Below the pieces are notes generated by a model. The model was given only the letters and a program-made list of their open reading frames with translations. It was not told the DNA's origin and ran no database searches. The translations under genes and the position numbers were made by a program. From Theileria orientalis strain Shintoku (Eukaryota > Apicomplexa > Aconoidasida > Piroplasmida > Theileriidae), in assembly GCF_000740895.1 (NCBI RefSeq), contig NC_025261.1:1364001-1428000 (forward strand): DNA of 64,000 nt. Direction: 5' to 3'. Of this stretch, positions 1 through 9,011 are shown one piece after another. Numbering within the stretch: the stretch's first letter is position 1; each line of letters opens with the position of its first letter.

Positions 1-83
1 GAATGTACATGGGCAAGTGCGGCGCCGAAGAAATATTAAAAGAGAATTCTATCGCCAATATAATACAAAAGTTTGTAAAATAG
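1..83 (+). CDS. C-terminal end of an upstream ABC transporter (partial)
   Basis: The window opens inside a plus-strand reading frame that stops with TAG at 81-83. Only about 27 residues are visible. They end with ENSIANIIQKFVK, which closely matches the tail of the complete ABC transporter next door (ESIANIIEESLKCS). The preceding GKCGAEEIL also aligns with the region after the last NBD strand of that protein. This shows a second ABCC-type gene in the same orientation, ending about 540 bp upstream of the next start. The call rests on this short tail only; the start and the domains lie outside the window. Confidence 0.6.
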   Translation, partial: MYMGKCGAEEILKENSIANIIQKFVK

Positions 84-621
84 CCTAACCGTTAAATATT
101 CCAAATGTTTAACCATAATTAATGTCATATCCACATTTTTTTTTATCAATTATTTAGCCATTTATAGTTAAAGTACAATTATACCATATTTTGGGTGTTT
201 TATGAACCTAATGTTGAGATGAATTGTGTACCTTCATCATCTAAATGTGTAACACAAACTTTTAGAATATAGCGCTTGTTAGTTAAATAATGGGCCATTA
301 GTTTACACAGTTAAATATACTAACAAATCAATATTAAATGAAATCATAAATGCCAGTATATATATGATAAATATGATTAGAGTCCCCATAGGTAACATTC
401 TATACATAAAAATGTTAAGTACTTAGCACATAATAAACATATTCAACATAAAACAATCCTTTTGGTGAATATGAAGAATCGTAGACACCTACATTGTTAT
501 AATGAAGTGTAATTCCTTCACTTGTACAATATTTATGAATAAAACGAATAATATTTAAAAGAGTAACAAGAAAATCCAATAATTGATTTTTTAAAACATA
601 CGACATGGCACAATATTATAT
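84..621. other. Intergenic region between tandem ABC transporter genes
   Basis: About 540 bp of AT-rich DNA lies between the two ABC transporter genes. I see no gene, RNA or repeat that I can support. Confidence 0.6.
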
Positions 622-3600
622 ATGAATCAACCTTCAACCACTATTGGAGCCAATTCTGGCATAGAGCCAGAAGAATTCTTTTGGCAAAGTGAACTGTATT
701 TTAAATCATATTTCAGGAGCAAAAGAGGTAAAGCGTACCCTCATTACGATAACTCGAGCATCTTAAAGTTTTTGTTTTTTCACTGGGTCAACAAATGGGT
801 CAATTTAGTCTCGAAACAATATGTTGATCCTTACAGATTACACCCCCTGCCAGTGTCGGACCAAATACTGTACTGGCAGCCAATATTTTCTAAACACATT
901 AGCGACGCACTATTTAGACTAGAGTCGTTTGAAAATGCTAAATTTAAGTCGGGAAAAGTCAGATTGAAACTTTACTATTCAGTACTGCTGAGGGCCGCCA
1001 TCTACACATTCTGGAAGAGGCTCCTCTTTCTGATCACAGGCTTAATATTCGTGAACATTTTGAGCATGAGTATCGCAATCTTGGTTAAAAAGTTACTGGG
1101 AATCTTGAACGACAAGTCGTTCAATTTTATCAACACAGTTTTGCTACTGCTATCGATCATCGTGTTTCAAATAGCTGATGGACTGTTCATCGACAATTTG
1201 ACGTTTTACATGTACCGATTAATGTGTGTTGTACAGTGTCTCATTATCATAAATCCGTTTCAGCACGGCATGTGTCACCGGAGGAAGTTCGCGAACAACA
1301 TCAACGGCTCAAATCCCCTGAACGTGTGCAACCAGGTTCTCCACAGCTGCTCACCGGACTCTGAGTGTTCAAAAAACCCATTATTCTGCCAGGCTCTGCG
1401 TTACCAGAACAAGGATATCAACTCCAGAATATTCACGCTGGAGTTCATGGATTCGTATTACGTTTCGCTGATATTTGAGTCGATAAAGTACATGATAGAA
1501 TTCTTGTCAAATTTCATTTACGGGATCATTCTAATGTCGTTTCAACTTAAAATAAACATATGGGTGCTTTACATTTTAGGGTTTTTGTTCCTGGTTTTAA
1601 TCATTTTAATGGAAATAGCAAACACGTTCGTCTTTAAACACATTTCGCGCATCAGGGACATCAGAATAACGAAGTCCAATGACATTATACTTTCGCTGCC
1701 CATCATTAAGAAGACGCTCTACGATGATATCGCAATTACCATCATAACGCAGCTCAGAAACAATGAACTCATACTGTTCTTAGTAAGGGCGCTGATAACG
1801 TACTTCAATATCACCCTATACACGACGTGCGTTAACATCTCATTTTACATTATAAAAAGGTATTTTATAAAGTCAGTAAACGACGCCACTTTAATCACCG
1901 ACATAGACACGGCAGGCTTTATGGCGACGATATACATAATGCTGAAGATATACAATTCAATGTTCTTGGTGCCCAGTTCTATAAAAATGTTCGGAATGTC
2001 ATACATTTCATACAAACGAGTGGAAGATTATGTGAAAGATTGTTCTCCTAACTTTTATATCAGTGACAACAAGTACACTGGATCTGTTCAAACGTCCACC
2101 GACATCGCCAGCGCCACCAACCAGCTACCTAACGATGTTGTTGTGTATTATAAGGATGCCACGTTCACCTGGGTCAACTCCAGGGAGAACCTGTTGAGTC
2201 AGAAGTATGATCCTTATTTGAAGAACATCACCTTTGAACTCAAACGTGGCCAGATGGTCATTGTTACAGGTGCTCAGGGTTCTGGTAAATCTAACTTCAT
2301 CAAGTCAATGCTCGGTGAGATGACCCTGGTTGGTGGTTCCATGGCTGTTGTGCCTCTACACACTTCTATGCCTATATTCTACGCATCACAGGACATATGG
2401 CTACACCAGGGTACCATTAGGTCAAACATTACATTTGGATACAAGTTTGATGAACACTTGTACAACACTGTGCTTAAAGCTGTTGAACTTGAATATGACA
2501 TATCAACGTGGCTGCACGGTGACCTCAGAGTAGTATCTGACAACGCACATTCACTCAGTGGAGGCCAACGTGTAAGAATGGAGTTGGCTCGTGCAGTGTA
2601 CGCTTATATGGTATTCCACCAGGTTAACTCTGACTACAACAACAACAAATGTTCCTTTTTGATGTGCCTCGACTCACCATTCCAAGGTCTCGATCCCTAT
2701 GTATCCAAGTCAATATTCAATAACCTGTTTAACCTTAAAACTGGCTTATTGTTAAAGGATGATTTATCAATCGTTTTAACATCGTCGAAACGATACCTCG
2801 AAATATGTTCACGAATGTCAGATTTAACCCTGGTTCCCAATCCCCCGATTTTCAAAGTCAAGAACCAAACCCTTAAATTTTACTCCACCTTGCACGACTT
2901 CATTAAAAACAACAAGGTCGTCAAGAACGATTACAACCATTCATCGCCCACACACATCGGCACGTATCAGATGAATTATTTAACCAATGATATGCTTAGT
3001 CTATGTTCATCAGGTTCCACTACCAGGCTAGGCCGAAGGGAGGTAACCAGGTCAAAATACAGTAAATCACGAAAGTCGTTCCTCAGCGACGAGTTCTCGG
3101 GAGTTAAATTGAACCCTTACTACGTGTACATGAAGCCAGCACTGATCACATTTGTCTTGTACATACTGCTGAGTGTTTTGCTTAATATTATGGACAGCGC
3201 AAAGTATATCTTGTCAACTGAACTTTCGGACTACATAACCAAGTACATTAATAAATTCAAGGACGGAGAATCAGTAGACCTGATCAAAATTAAGTCACGA
3301 GCAAACCTTTCGATGAAAGTAACGACCATGTTCGTATCCGTAATAATAGTGCTGTCAGTGCTGTCAACAATACTTTACGCACTAGGCTACATAATAACAT
3401 CGCGGAAGATCCATGAGTATGTAGTAAACTCCATCTTTACGAACAGTTCATCAGCAATAAAGATAAAAAAGGATATAAGTCAGATAATAACGTACTTCTC
3501 GTGCGATATTAAGATCATAGACGAGGACGTGGGTTACTTTTTATCCCTGGTTTTTATTTACCTGATTCAGACGCTGGTCAACATATTCTCCCTGTTTTAC

Positions 3601-5172
3601 CTCATTCCGATCTCCATCCCCTTTGTGCTCGTGACGCTGGTTATCCTGTACAAGTGTATTTTGGTGCAACTGACGAGTTCCTCGAAGAACATACAGTTCG
3701 GGTACATAGAGGCAACCACGCACATTAACTCGGTATGCGAGAACGCCATCACGGGGTCGTCCACCTACAGAAGTTTCAAAAAGGAGTCGCAGCTGGTGAC
3801 TAGCCTTATCGAGCAGGCCGACTACAGAATGAGGTGCAAGTACCTGTTGTATTCGCTTACGTCGTGGACGTCGATACTGTCCAACTGGGTATTTTCACTA
3901 TCCATTCTGTTGGTACTGGTCATTCCCATAATCCTAGATAGAATTACCGACTACACTTTGAAGATGGGATATCTCGGATTGGCGCTGTCCCTGTGTATGA
4001 ATGTTCTCAAGTCTTTTGATAAATTTTCTTCGCTGTACTTTAAGAGCATGATGGCTATCTGTTCAGTTCTGAGGTTCAGATACTTCATTCCTCCTGGCCA
4101 TAAGCTTAAATTCGATAGATGTCTCAACACCCACGAGGAACATTTAGTAAATCCCACCAGAGGCGCCATAAAGTTTGATAGAAATCAATTGCTAACTAGA
4201 AGAGCAGCTGAGTTTAAGGATGATAACAAGAGATTCTACAAATTGAAAAGGCCGTTTTATTGCCCTAAAATAACCATACTAAATGTAGATAACCATTTAT
4301 CTCCTGAACATACCGGCGTTGAGTTAAAAGATGTGTGTGTACATACAGGATCCCACAGTGCAGAGAGTATGATTCTAAAACACTTCAATGTATCTGCTAA
4401 GCGTTCTGAGATAATTGGCGTTGTTGGCAGGACTGGTGCCGGTAAGACTACTCTGTTGTCAGTACTGCAGAACATTGTTGAGAACAGAACAGGTCTCGTA
4501 CTGTTGGACGGCATGGATCTCAATAAAATCTCCAAACACGTACTCAGACAGGTTATAGGTGTTCTACCACAACTGCCATTTGTGTTCAAGGGATGGACTA
4601 TTCGCAGGTTCCTTGATCCTAGGAAGCTGTTTAGTGACGATGACATCAACGATGCGCTGGACAAGTGTGGTCTACTCAACTTAGTCAATGAGCTTCCTGG
4701 TGGCAACAAGTTGGATAGTGTGATAATACCAGACAATCTGAGTCTGTACATGCCAACGAAGAAGAAAATCGCTAAACTGAACGTTGACAACTTGAAGGAT
4801 TATTATAAGGAGTGTGACATGTTACTGTCGAACAGTCAGCTGAGGACACTCTCACTGGCCAGACTAGTGCTGTACCGAAACCTATTCAGGGTCATTCTGG
4901 TTGATGAACCTCCAGAAAACTCAGAAGAATATGAGTACGGAGAACAGAGTCTAGAGTACAAGGATACTGGAGTCCCAATATATGAGTTACTAAAAGCCTA
5001 CTTCCAACACTGTACAACATTCGTCACGGCACACGATGTGAATGTATTAAAGAGTTGTACTTCGGTTTGGGTAATACACGACGGGTTTCTAGTAAGAACG
5101 TGCAAAACCAGTGATATCGCAGCAAGTGAATCAATCGCAAACATTATTGAAGAGAGTCTAAAATGCAGTTAG
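622..5172 (+). CDS. ABCC/MRP-type ABC transporter, full length (1516 aa)
   Basis: Full transporter in the order TMD1-NBD1-TMD2-NBD2 on one exon, acting as an ATP-driven membrane exporter or channel regulator; the substrate cannot be read. NBD1 has Walker A GAQGSGKS at residues 550-557, the signature LSGGQ at 645-649 and a Walker B ending LD684, but Ser685 replaces the catalytic acid. NBD2 has Walker A GRTGAGKT at 1269-1276 and Walker B VDE with D1428/E1429, but its signature is degenerate (LSNSQ, 1402-1406). One composite ATP site (NBD2 Walker with NBD1 signature) is therefore intact and the other degenerate, the asymmetry known for ABCC proteins. Hydrophobic segments cluster at about 130-440 and 840-1150. 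About 1500 residues is usual for ABCC. The start is the first Met of the open frame. A paralogue ends just upstream. Confidence 0.93.
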   Translation: MNQPSTTIGANSGIEPEEFFWQSELYFKSYFRSKRGKAYPHYDNSSILKFLFFHWVNKWVNLVSKQYVDPYRLHPLPVSDQILYWQPIFSKHISDALFRLESFENAKFKSGKVRLKLYYSVLLRAAIYTFWKRLLFLITGLIFVNILSMSIAILVKKLLGILNDKSFNFINTVLLLLSIIVFQIADGLFIDNLTFYMYRLMCVVQCLIIINPFQHGMCHRRKFANNINGSNPLNVCNQVLHSCSPDSECSKNPLFCQALRYQNKDINSRIFTLEFMDSYYVSLIFESIKYMIEFLSNFIYGIILMSFQLKINIWVLYILGFLFLVLIILMEIANTFVFKHISRIRDIRITKSNDIILSLPIIKKTLYDDIAITIITQLRNNELILFLVRALITYFNITLYTTCVNISFYIIKRYFIKSVNDATLITDIDTAGFMATIYIMLKIYNSMFLVPSSIKMFGMSYISYKRVEDYVKDCSPNFYISDNKYTGSVQTSTDIASATNQLPNDVVVYYKDATFTWVNSRENLLSQKYDPYLKNITFELKRGQMVIVTGAQGSGKSNFIKSMLGEMTLVGGSMAVVPLHTSMPIFYASQDIWLHQGTIRSNITFGYKFDEHLYNTVLKAVELEYDISTWLHGDLRVVSDNAHSLSGGQRVRMELARAVYAYMVFHQVNSDYNNNKCSFLMCLDSPFQGLDPYVSKSIFNNLFNLKTGLLLKDDLSIVLTSSKRYLEICSRMSDLTLVPNPPIFKVKNQTLKFYSTLHDFIKNNKVVKNDYNHSSPTHIGTYQMNYLTNDMLSLCSSGSTTRLGRREVTRSKYSKSRKSFLSDEFSGVKLNPYYVYMKPALITFVLYILLSVLLNIMDSAKYILSTELSDYITKYINKFKDGESVDLIKIKSRANLSMKVTTMFVSVIIVLSVLSTILYALGYIITSRKIHEYVVNSIFTNSSSAIKIKKDISQIITYFSCDIKIIDEDVGYFLSLVFIYLIQTLVNIFSLFYLIPISIPFVLVTLVILYKCILVQLTSSSKNIQFGYIEATTHINSVCENAITGSSTYRSFKKESQLVTSLIEQADYRMRCKYLLYSLTSWTSILSNWVFSLSILLVLVIPIILDRITDYTLKMGYLGLALSLCMNVLKSFDKFSSLYFKSMMAICSVLRFRYFIPPGHKLKFDRCLNTHEEHLVNPTRGAIKFDRNQLLTRRAAEFKDDNKRFYKLKRPFYCPKITILNVDNHLSPEHTGVELKDVCVHTGSHSAESMILKHFNVSAKRSEIIGVVGRTGAGKTTLLSVLQNIVENRTGLVLLDGMDLNKISKHVLRQVIGVLPQLPFVFKGWTIRRFLDPRKLFSDDDINDALDKCGLLNLVNELPGGNKLDSVIIPDNLSLYMPTKKKIAKLNVDNLKDYYKECDMLLSNSQLRTLSLARLVLYRNLFRVILVDEPPENSEEYEYGEQSLEYKDTGVPIYELLKAYFQHCTTFVTAHDVNVLKSCTSVWVIHDGFLVRTCKTSDIAASESIANIIEESLKCS

Positions 5173-5993
5173 TGTACCATATAAAGTAGCATATTACACT
5201 GAATGTAGTTTTACATACGGTACATTTTTAAATCAATTTGTCACAATTAGTTACAATATATCAATGTGAAGTCACGGTATTTCTTGAGTTAATTTAGTCG
5301 TTAAATTTATGTGAATAAGATGGGTACTTGTTTATCATATAAATGTGTGCACAAATTAAAAGAAAATAAGATATAACCAACCTTCCATAATGGGAACATA
5401 ATAATATTTAAATAAGATCTATAAATAGTGTTAAAACAGGTGGCACTAGTGAAAGTTAATAGTTGATTAACACCAATCTTAAGGGTTCGTGGACCTACTT
5501 ACTCAAAATTTTAAAAGAGGGATAAAACGGCCTTAAACTTATTATTATCAGATGAGTAATGTAAAACATACAATAAAGAATTGAAAAGATGTGTCAAATA
5601 ACCGATTCTTAAAATGACGGTTTTTTAGACCGACACCGCGTAGGGAGGAAGTCTCATTGAATCACTTGTTTGTGTTATGTTTTAATGGAATAAACCAATA
5701 AATTTAATGTATAATATATCTACTTGAATATTACTCACTAAATAGTAAAGTAGACTTTGTCGAGCTTGTTAAATCACGAAAACTAATCGACAACAATCTA
5801 TCGACTTGGGTAGCTATACCTTGTCCTTGTTATATTGCATAAACCAATATTTAAATATTTTATCGCAAAGAAAGATCAATTTGAAATAAAAAATTGGGAA
5901 AATTTGTTAGAAACCTGGTTAATTTGTATACAGTTTTCTGTCCCCAACCATGATAAAAACGTTAAAACATGCCAATTTTTGATCATTTTTTAA
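5173..5993. other. Intergenic region
   Basis: About 820 bp of AT-rich sequence. It presumably contains the ABC gene 3' UTR and the FAINT gene promoter. No further gene or RNA was recognised. Confidence 0.6.
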
Positions 5994-7979
5994 ATGCTCA
6001 CAAAGATATTAATAAAAGTACTAATATATGTACTGTTTTATTGGCAAAAATTTGCCTATTCGGCGCCAGTTACGGGCTCGTCATCCCAATCCGGTACTGC
6101 CATAGATTTAGATATCACAGTTGCCACCCATAACGACTATAATTATAATAAAGATGTTAATATGCTTACGTTCACTCCTAAAGCAGGGAAGACCTTTAAA
6201 TCAGTTAAAGATGGTGCAACGGATGTATGGAAGGCAGCCGACGCAAATAGTTACGCAAGTAAAGTTGAAGTAGATGTAGTCACCGCCGATAATAAGGCTG
6301 TTACAGTCCAAATGGCTGGAAACCAGACGAAAGTGTTTAGAAAGCACGGAAAAAATCAACCTTGGAAAGAGATTGACATAACTAAAACGAATCCACAATC
6401 TGTAAATATCAAGTATAAGTACAACAGTTATTATTACACAAATACCGTGTCAAACAATGTAAGAACTTTCCAAGCAAAAACGGGATTTGCGTTTAACAGT
6501 GTTAATGAGTATATTAACAATCAAAAGACTGAAATTTGGAAAACGGAACAAGAGAATGAATTTGCAAAGAAAGTAGATGTGGAAGAAAATAAAGTAACTA
6601 TTTACACAGGGGATGGTGCCATTCCTAAAACAAAAGTATTTAGCAAGGGGTCTGATCAAAAATGGAATGAGGATACTTCAGGTGGATCTCAGGCAGGTCA
6701 GGCAGGTCAGGCAAGTCTAGGTGCGGCACCCGGACCAAGACCCCGGTCTGACGCTTCTAGTGGGGGCCCAAGTCCAAGAACAGGAGCCCCTACATCAATT
6801 ACCGTTAAAATACCAGATGATGATGATAAATCATCGCAACAGTCTGGTACTGGCCCGGTAGCTGGGGCGCCTGCGATGCCTAAGGCCAGGTCAGCTCCCA
6901 CTCCTGGAGGTACTCCTGCTCGGACGGCAACCTCAGTTGCACTTCCAGAGGATGATGACGATAAATCGACTCAACAGCCAAGTGCTGGACAGGTAACAGG
7001 TACTGCTGTACAACCAGGTGCACCTAGCATGCCGAGGGCTAGGAGTGCTCCTACTTCAGGAGCCCCCCTGACACGTATGTCTACATCAATCGCATTACCA
7101 GAAGATGATGAAGGGAAATCACAAGCTGCTCCTGCTCAATCTCCTGGTACAACAGCACAACCAGCTAGTACATCTGGTCCAAGACCTAGGACAGCACCTG
7201 TCGCTGGTGGTACAGCTTCCAGGACAGCAACCTCTGTACCGCTTGGCGACGATGACGAAGATAAATCTAAAACACAAGCACGTCCACCACTAGGATCTGG
7301 TACAGCAACTGTAGCAACACAACCCGGCTCAGCACTAGAAGCAGCTATGTCTTTCTCAATACCTGCTTCTACAGCTACACCAGCAGCTCTAGCCCCTAAA
7401 CCAGCAGCTACACCGGTAGCTACCTCTGTACCCATTCCAGCAGGGACTGCACCTGGTACACCAGTTGCTATTGCGAAACCACGGCGAGCAGCTCCTACAC
7501 AACTTTCCATATCACTGACTTCCCCAGGTGCATCGACTGGGACTCCAGATGCTAGTCCACCTTCTGTGCCTGTGAGTACTGGTGCTCCTCTGACAGCACA
7601 AAAACAGGCGGTTCCTGCAGGGGCCCCTGTTACTAGATCAAGTAGATCACCCATGGTTATCAGTATTCCCGCAACACCTAGTCAGACACCGGCTACTCCA
7701 GTTGCATCTTCAGTGCCTGCCGCCAAGCCAGCAGAACAGGCAGGAGCTCCCACCGTAATCCCATTTGGTTTAAATCCCTTTGACATAAAGTTCAACAGCT
7801 TTCCCATGTGGAGTGATCAATTTGGTAAGGAAGAAGAAGCAGTCCCGACTGAAAGGAAACTAATGCTCTATATGGATCAAACTTGGAAAGCAGCGTTATG
7901 TGATGATATAACAAACTACAAAAAGTTTTTAGATGATTTAAAATCGCAGCAAAAGGTGATAACGGAGCCGTCCTCTTGA
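5994..7979 (+). CDS. Secreted FAINT (DUF529) protein with Pro/Ala/Thr-rich repeat region (661 aa)
   Basis: An N-terminal hydrophobic stretch (about residues 5-22) followed by small residues reads as a signal peptide. Two FAINT domains follow, about 38-130 and 131-225, with the usual pattern: alternating strands, FTPKAGKTFKSV, a Trp-containing DVWKA strand and a K-V-F...W end. Residues about 235-600 are low complexity, rich in Pro, Ala, Thr, Ser and Gly, with at least four copies of a roughly 55-residue unit containing RSAP, TSV and DDDDK. The last 60 residues are again globular-looking and charged. FAINT proteins are Theileria-lineage secreted proteins, many of them exported to the host cell; signal peptide plus PQ-rich tract resembles the SVSP type. 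The function is unknown. I see no GPI or transmembrane tail. Confidence 0.85.
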   Translation: MLTKILIKVLIYVLFYWQKFAYSAPVTGSSSQSGTAIDLDITVATHNDYNYNKDVNMLTFTPKAGKTFKSVKDGATDVWKAADANSYASKVEVDVVTADNKAVTVQMAGNQTKVFRKHGKNQPWKEIDITKTNPQSVNIKYKYNSYYYTNTVSNNVRTFQAKTGFAFNSVNEYINNQKTEIWKTEQENEFAKKVDVEENKVTIYTGDGAIPKTKVFSKGSDQKWNEDTSGGSQAGQAGQASLGAAPGPRPRSDASSGGPSPRTGAPTSITVKIPDDDDKSSQQSGTGPVAGAPAMPKARSAPTPGGTPARTATSVALPEDDDDKSTQQPSAGQVTGTAVQPGAPSMPRARSAPTSGAPLTRMSTSIALPEDDEGKSQAAPAQSPGTTAQPASTSGPRPRTAPVAGGTASRTATSVPLGDDDEDKSKTQARPPLGSGTATVATQPGSALEAAMSFSIPASTATPAALAPKPAATPVATSVPIPAGTAPGTPVAIAKPRRAAPTQLSISLTSPGASTGTPDASPPSVPVSTGAPLTAQKQAVPAGAPVTRSSRSPMVISIPATPSQTPATPVASSVPAAKPAEQAGAPTVIPFGLNPFDIKFNSFPMWSDQFGKEEEAVPTERKLMLYMDQTWKAALCDDITNYKKFLDDLKSQQKVITEPSS

Positions 7980-9011
7980 TTTATGTGTAGACCAGGAGCC
8001 CATCGCATGTAACATAATTCCAGGTCGAATATTGTTTTTGTAATGTTTTGTAGGCGTAAATTATAGGCTTCAACACAGCCTAAAATTTACAGCCCTCGAG
8101 CCATATCTATTATGGCGAAACATCCACGTGAAATGTTCTAAAACCACCGTGGCAAGGCTGCCCGTGGTTTGAAATGTGTACAATACTTGTAATATTAATA
8201 AAAATATACATATACGGATAAATTATATACACGGTTTAAAATGGAGAAAACAATAGATACATATAAATTTAAGTATATACTGCCGGCTGGAATGTGGGTG
8301 CAGAAACAGTTTACAGAAACAGTGTAAAATAGCAGTAATAGTAACCTTCCACAGCAAATAATCATATATATAATATAATACAGAGCTAAAAATGATATAA
8401 ATCAGCGGTAGACAGTATAACAAGAAAACGAAGGTGAATCAATGTTATAGAGGAATATTTAAAGCACATAAATACAATAATAGAATCTAAATATAGATAA
8501 TACAAATTTAGGAGAATCTAAATTAAAATTATGCAAATTATGTGTGGAAAGGCCGATTTTAACATAATACATGACCAGGCTGGATGGAATAAGTAGACAT
8601 TATATTCGGACACAAAAAAGAGAGTAGTAACGAGTCATATAGTTATTTTTTTTGAGTATAATATAATTTAAAGGTTAAATCTGCATTATAGTTCAAATTA
8701 AAAATTTACAAGTTAAACCAGCATTATTTGTAAATATTGGGAGCAGGACCAAGGTAGTTAATGTATTGTTACGTATAGTTGTTCATTTACCACAATATAT
8801 ATTAAATTTAATTTTTAATTTATAATACCATATACCGGCTCACAATACATCATAATTGGTTGAATTTGGAAAACGTATATTGTAACATCAGGGTGATGTA
8901 CCCTGGTATATAATGGATTCCATGTAAACTATAGCAAACACTTAATGAGAATTATAATCGCAACATAATATTATTGTCAAATACATTTGATTTAATCAGG
9001 CCTCTAATTAA
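7980..9011. other. Intergenic region between the two FAINT genes
   Basis: About 1 kb of AT-rich DNA. Apart from the hairpins at 8056-8170 I see no gene. An open stretch of about 66 codons on the minus strand (8223-8423) looks like a chance AT-rich frame. Confidence 0.55.
8056..8170. other. Two consecutive strong hairpins downstream of the FAINT gene
   Basis: Hairpin 1 pairs GTAAATT (8056-8062) with AATTTAC (8084-8090) and TAGGCT (8064-8069) with AGCCTA (8077-8082), with one A/A mismatch and a 7-nt loop. Hairpin 2 pairs AAACCAC (8141-8147) with GTGGTTT (8164-8170), and inside it GGCA (8151-8154) with TGCC (8159-8162) around a 4-nt loop. Both lie within 200 bp after the stop codon at 7979. They may be a structured 3' UTR, a 3'-end-forming element or a small RNA such as an H/ACA-type snoRNA; an ACA follows hairpin 2 at about 8178. 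The strand is not determined. Confidence 0.45.

Noticed and set aside
4257..4790. Minus-strand open frame of 177 codons inside the ABC transporter
   Set aside because: It overlaps the conserved NBD2 coding sequence and shows no independent motif.
7136..7654. Minus-strand open frame of 172 codons in the Pro/Ala-rich tract
   Set aside because: It is the reverse strand of a repetitive coding tract; Gly/Ala/Val-rich shadow without start context or domain.
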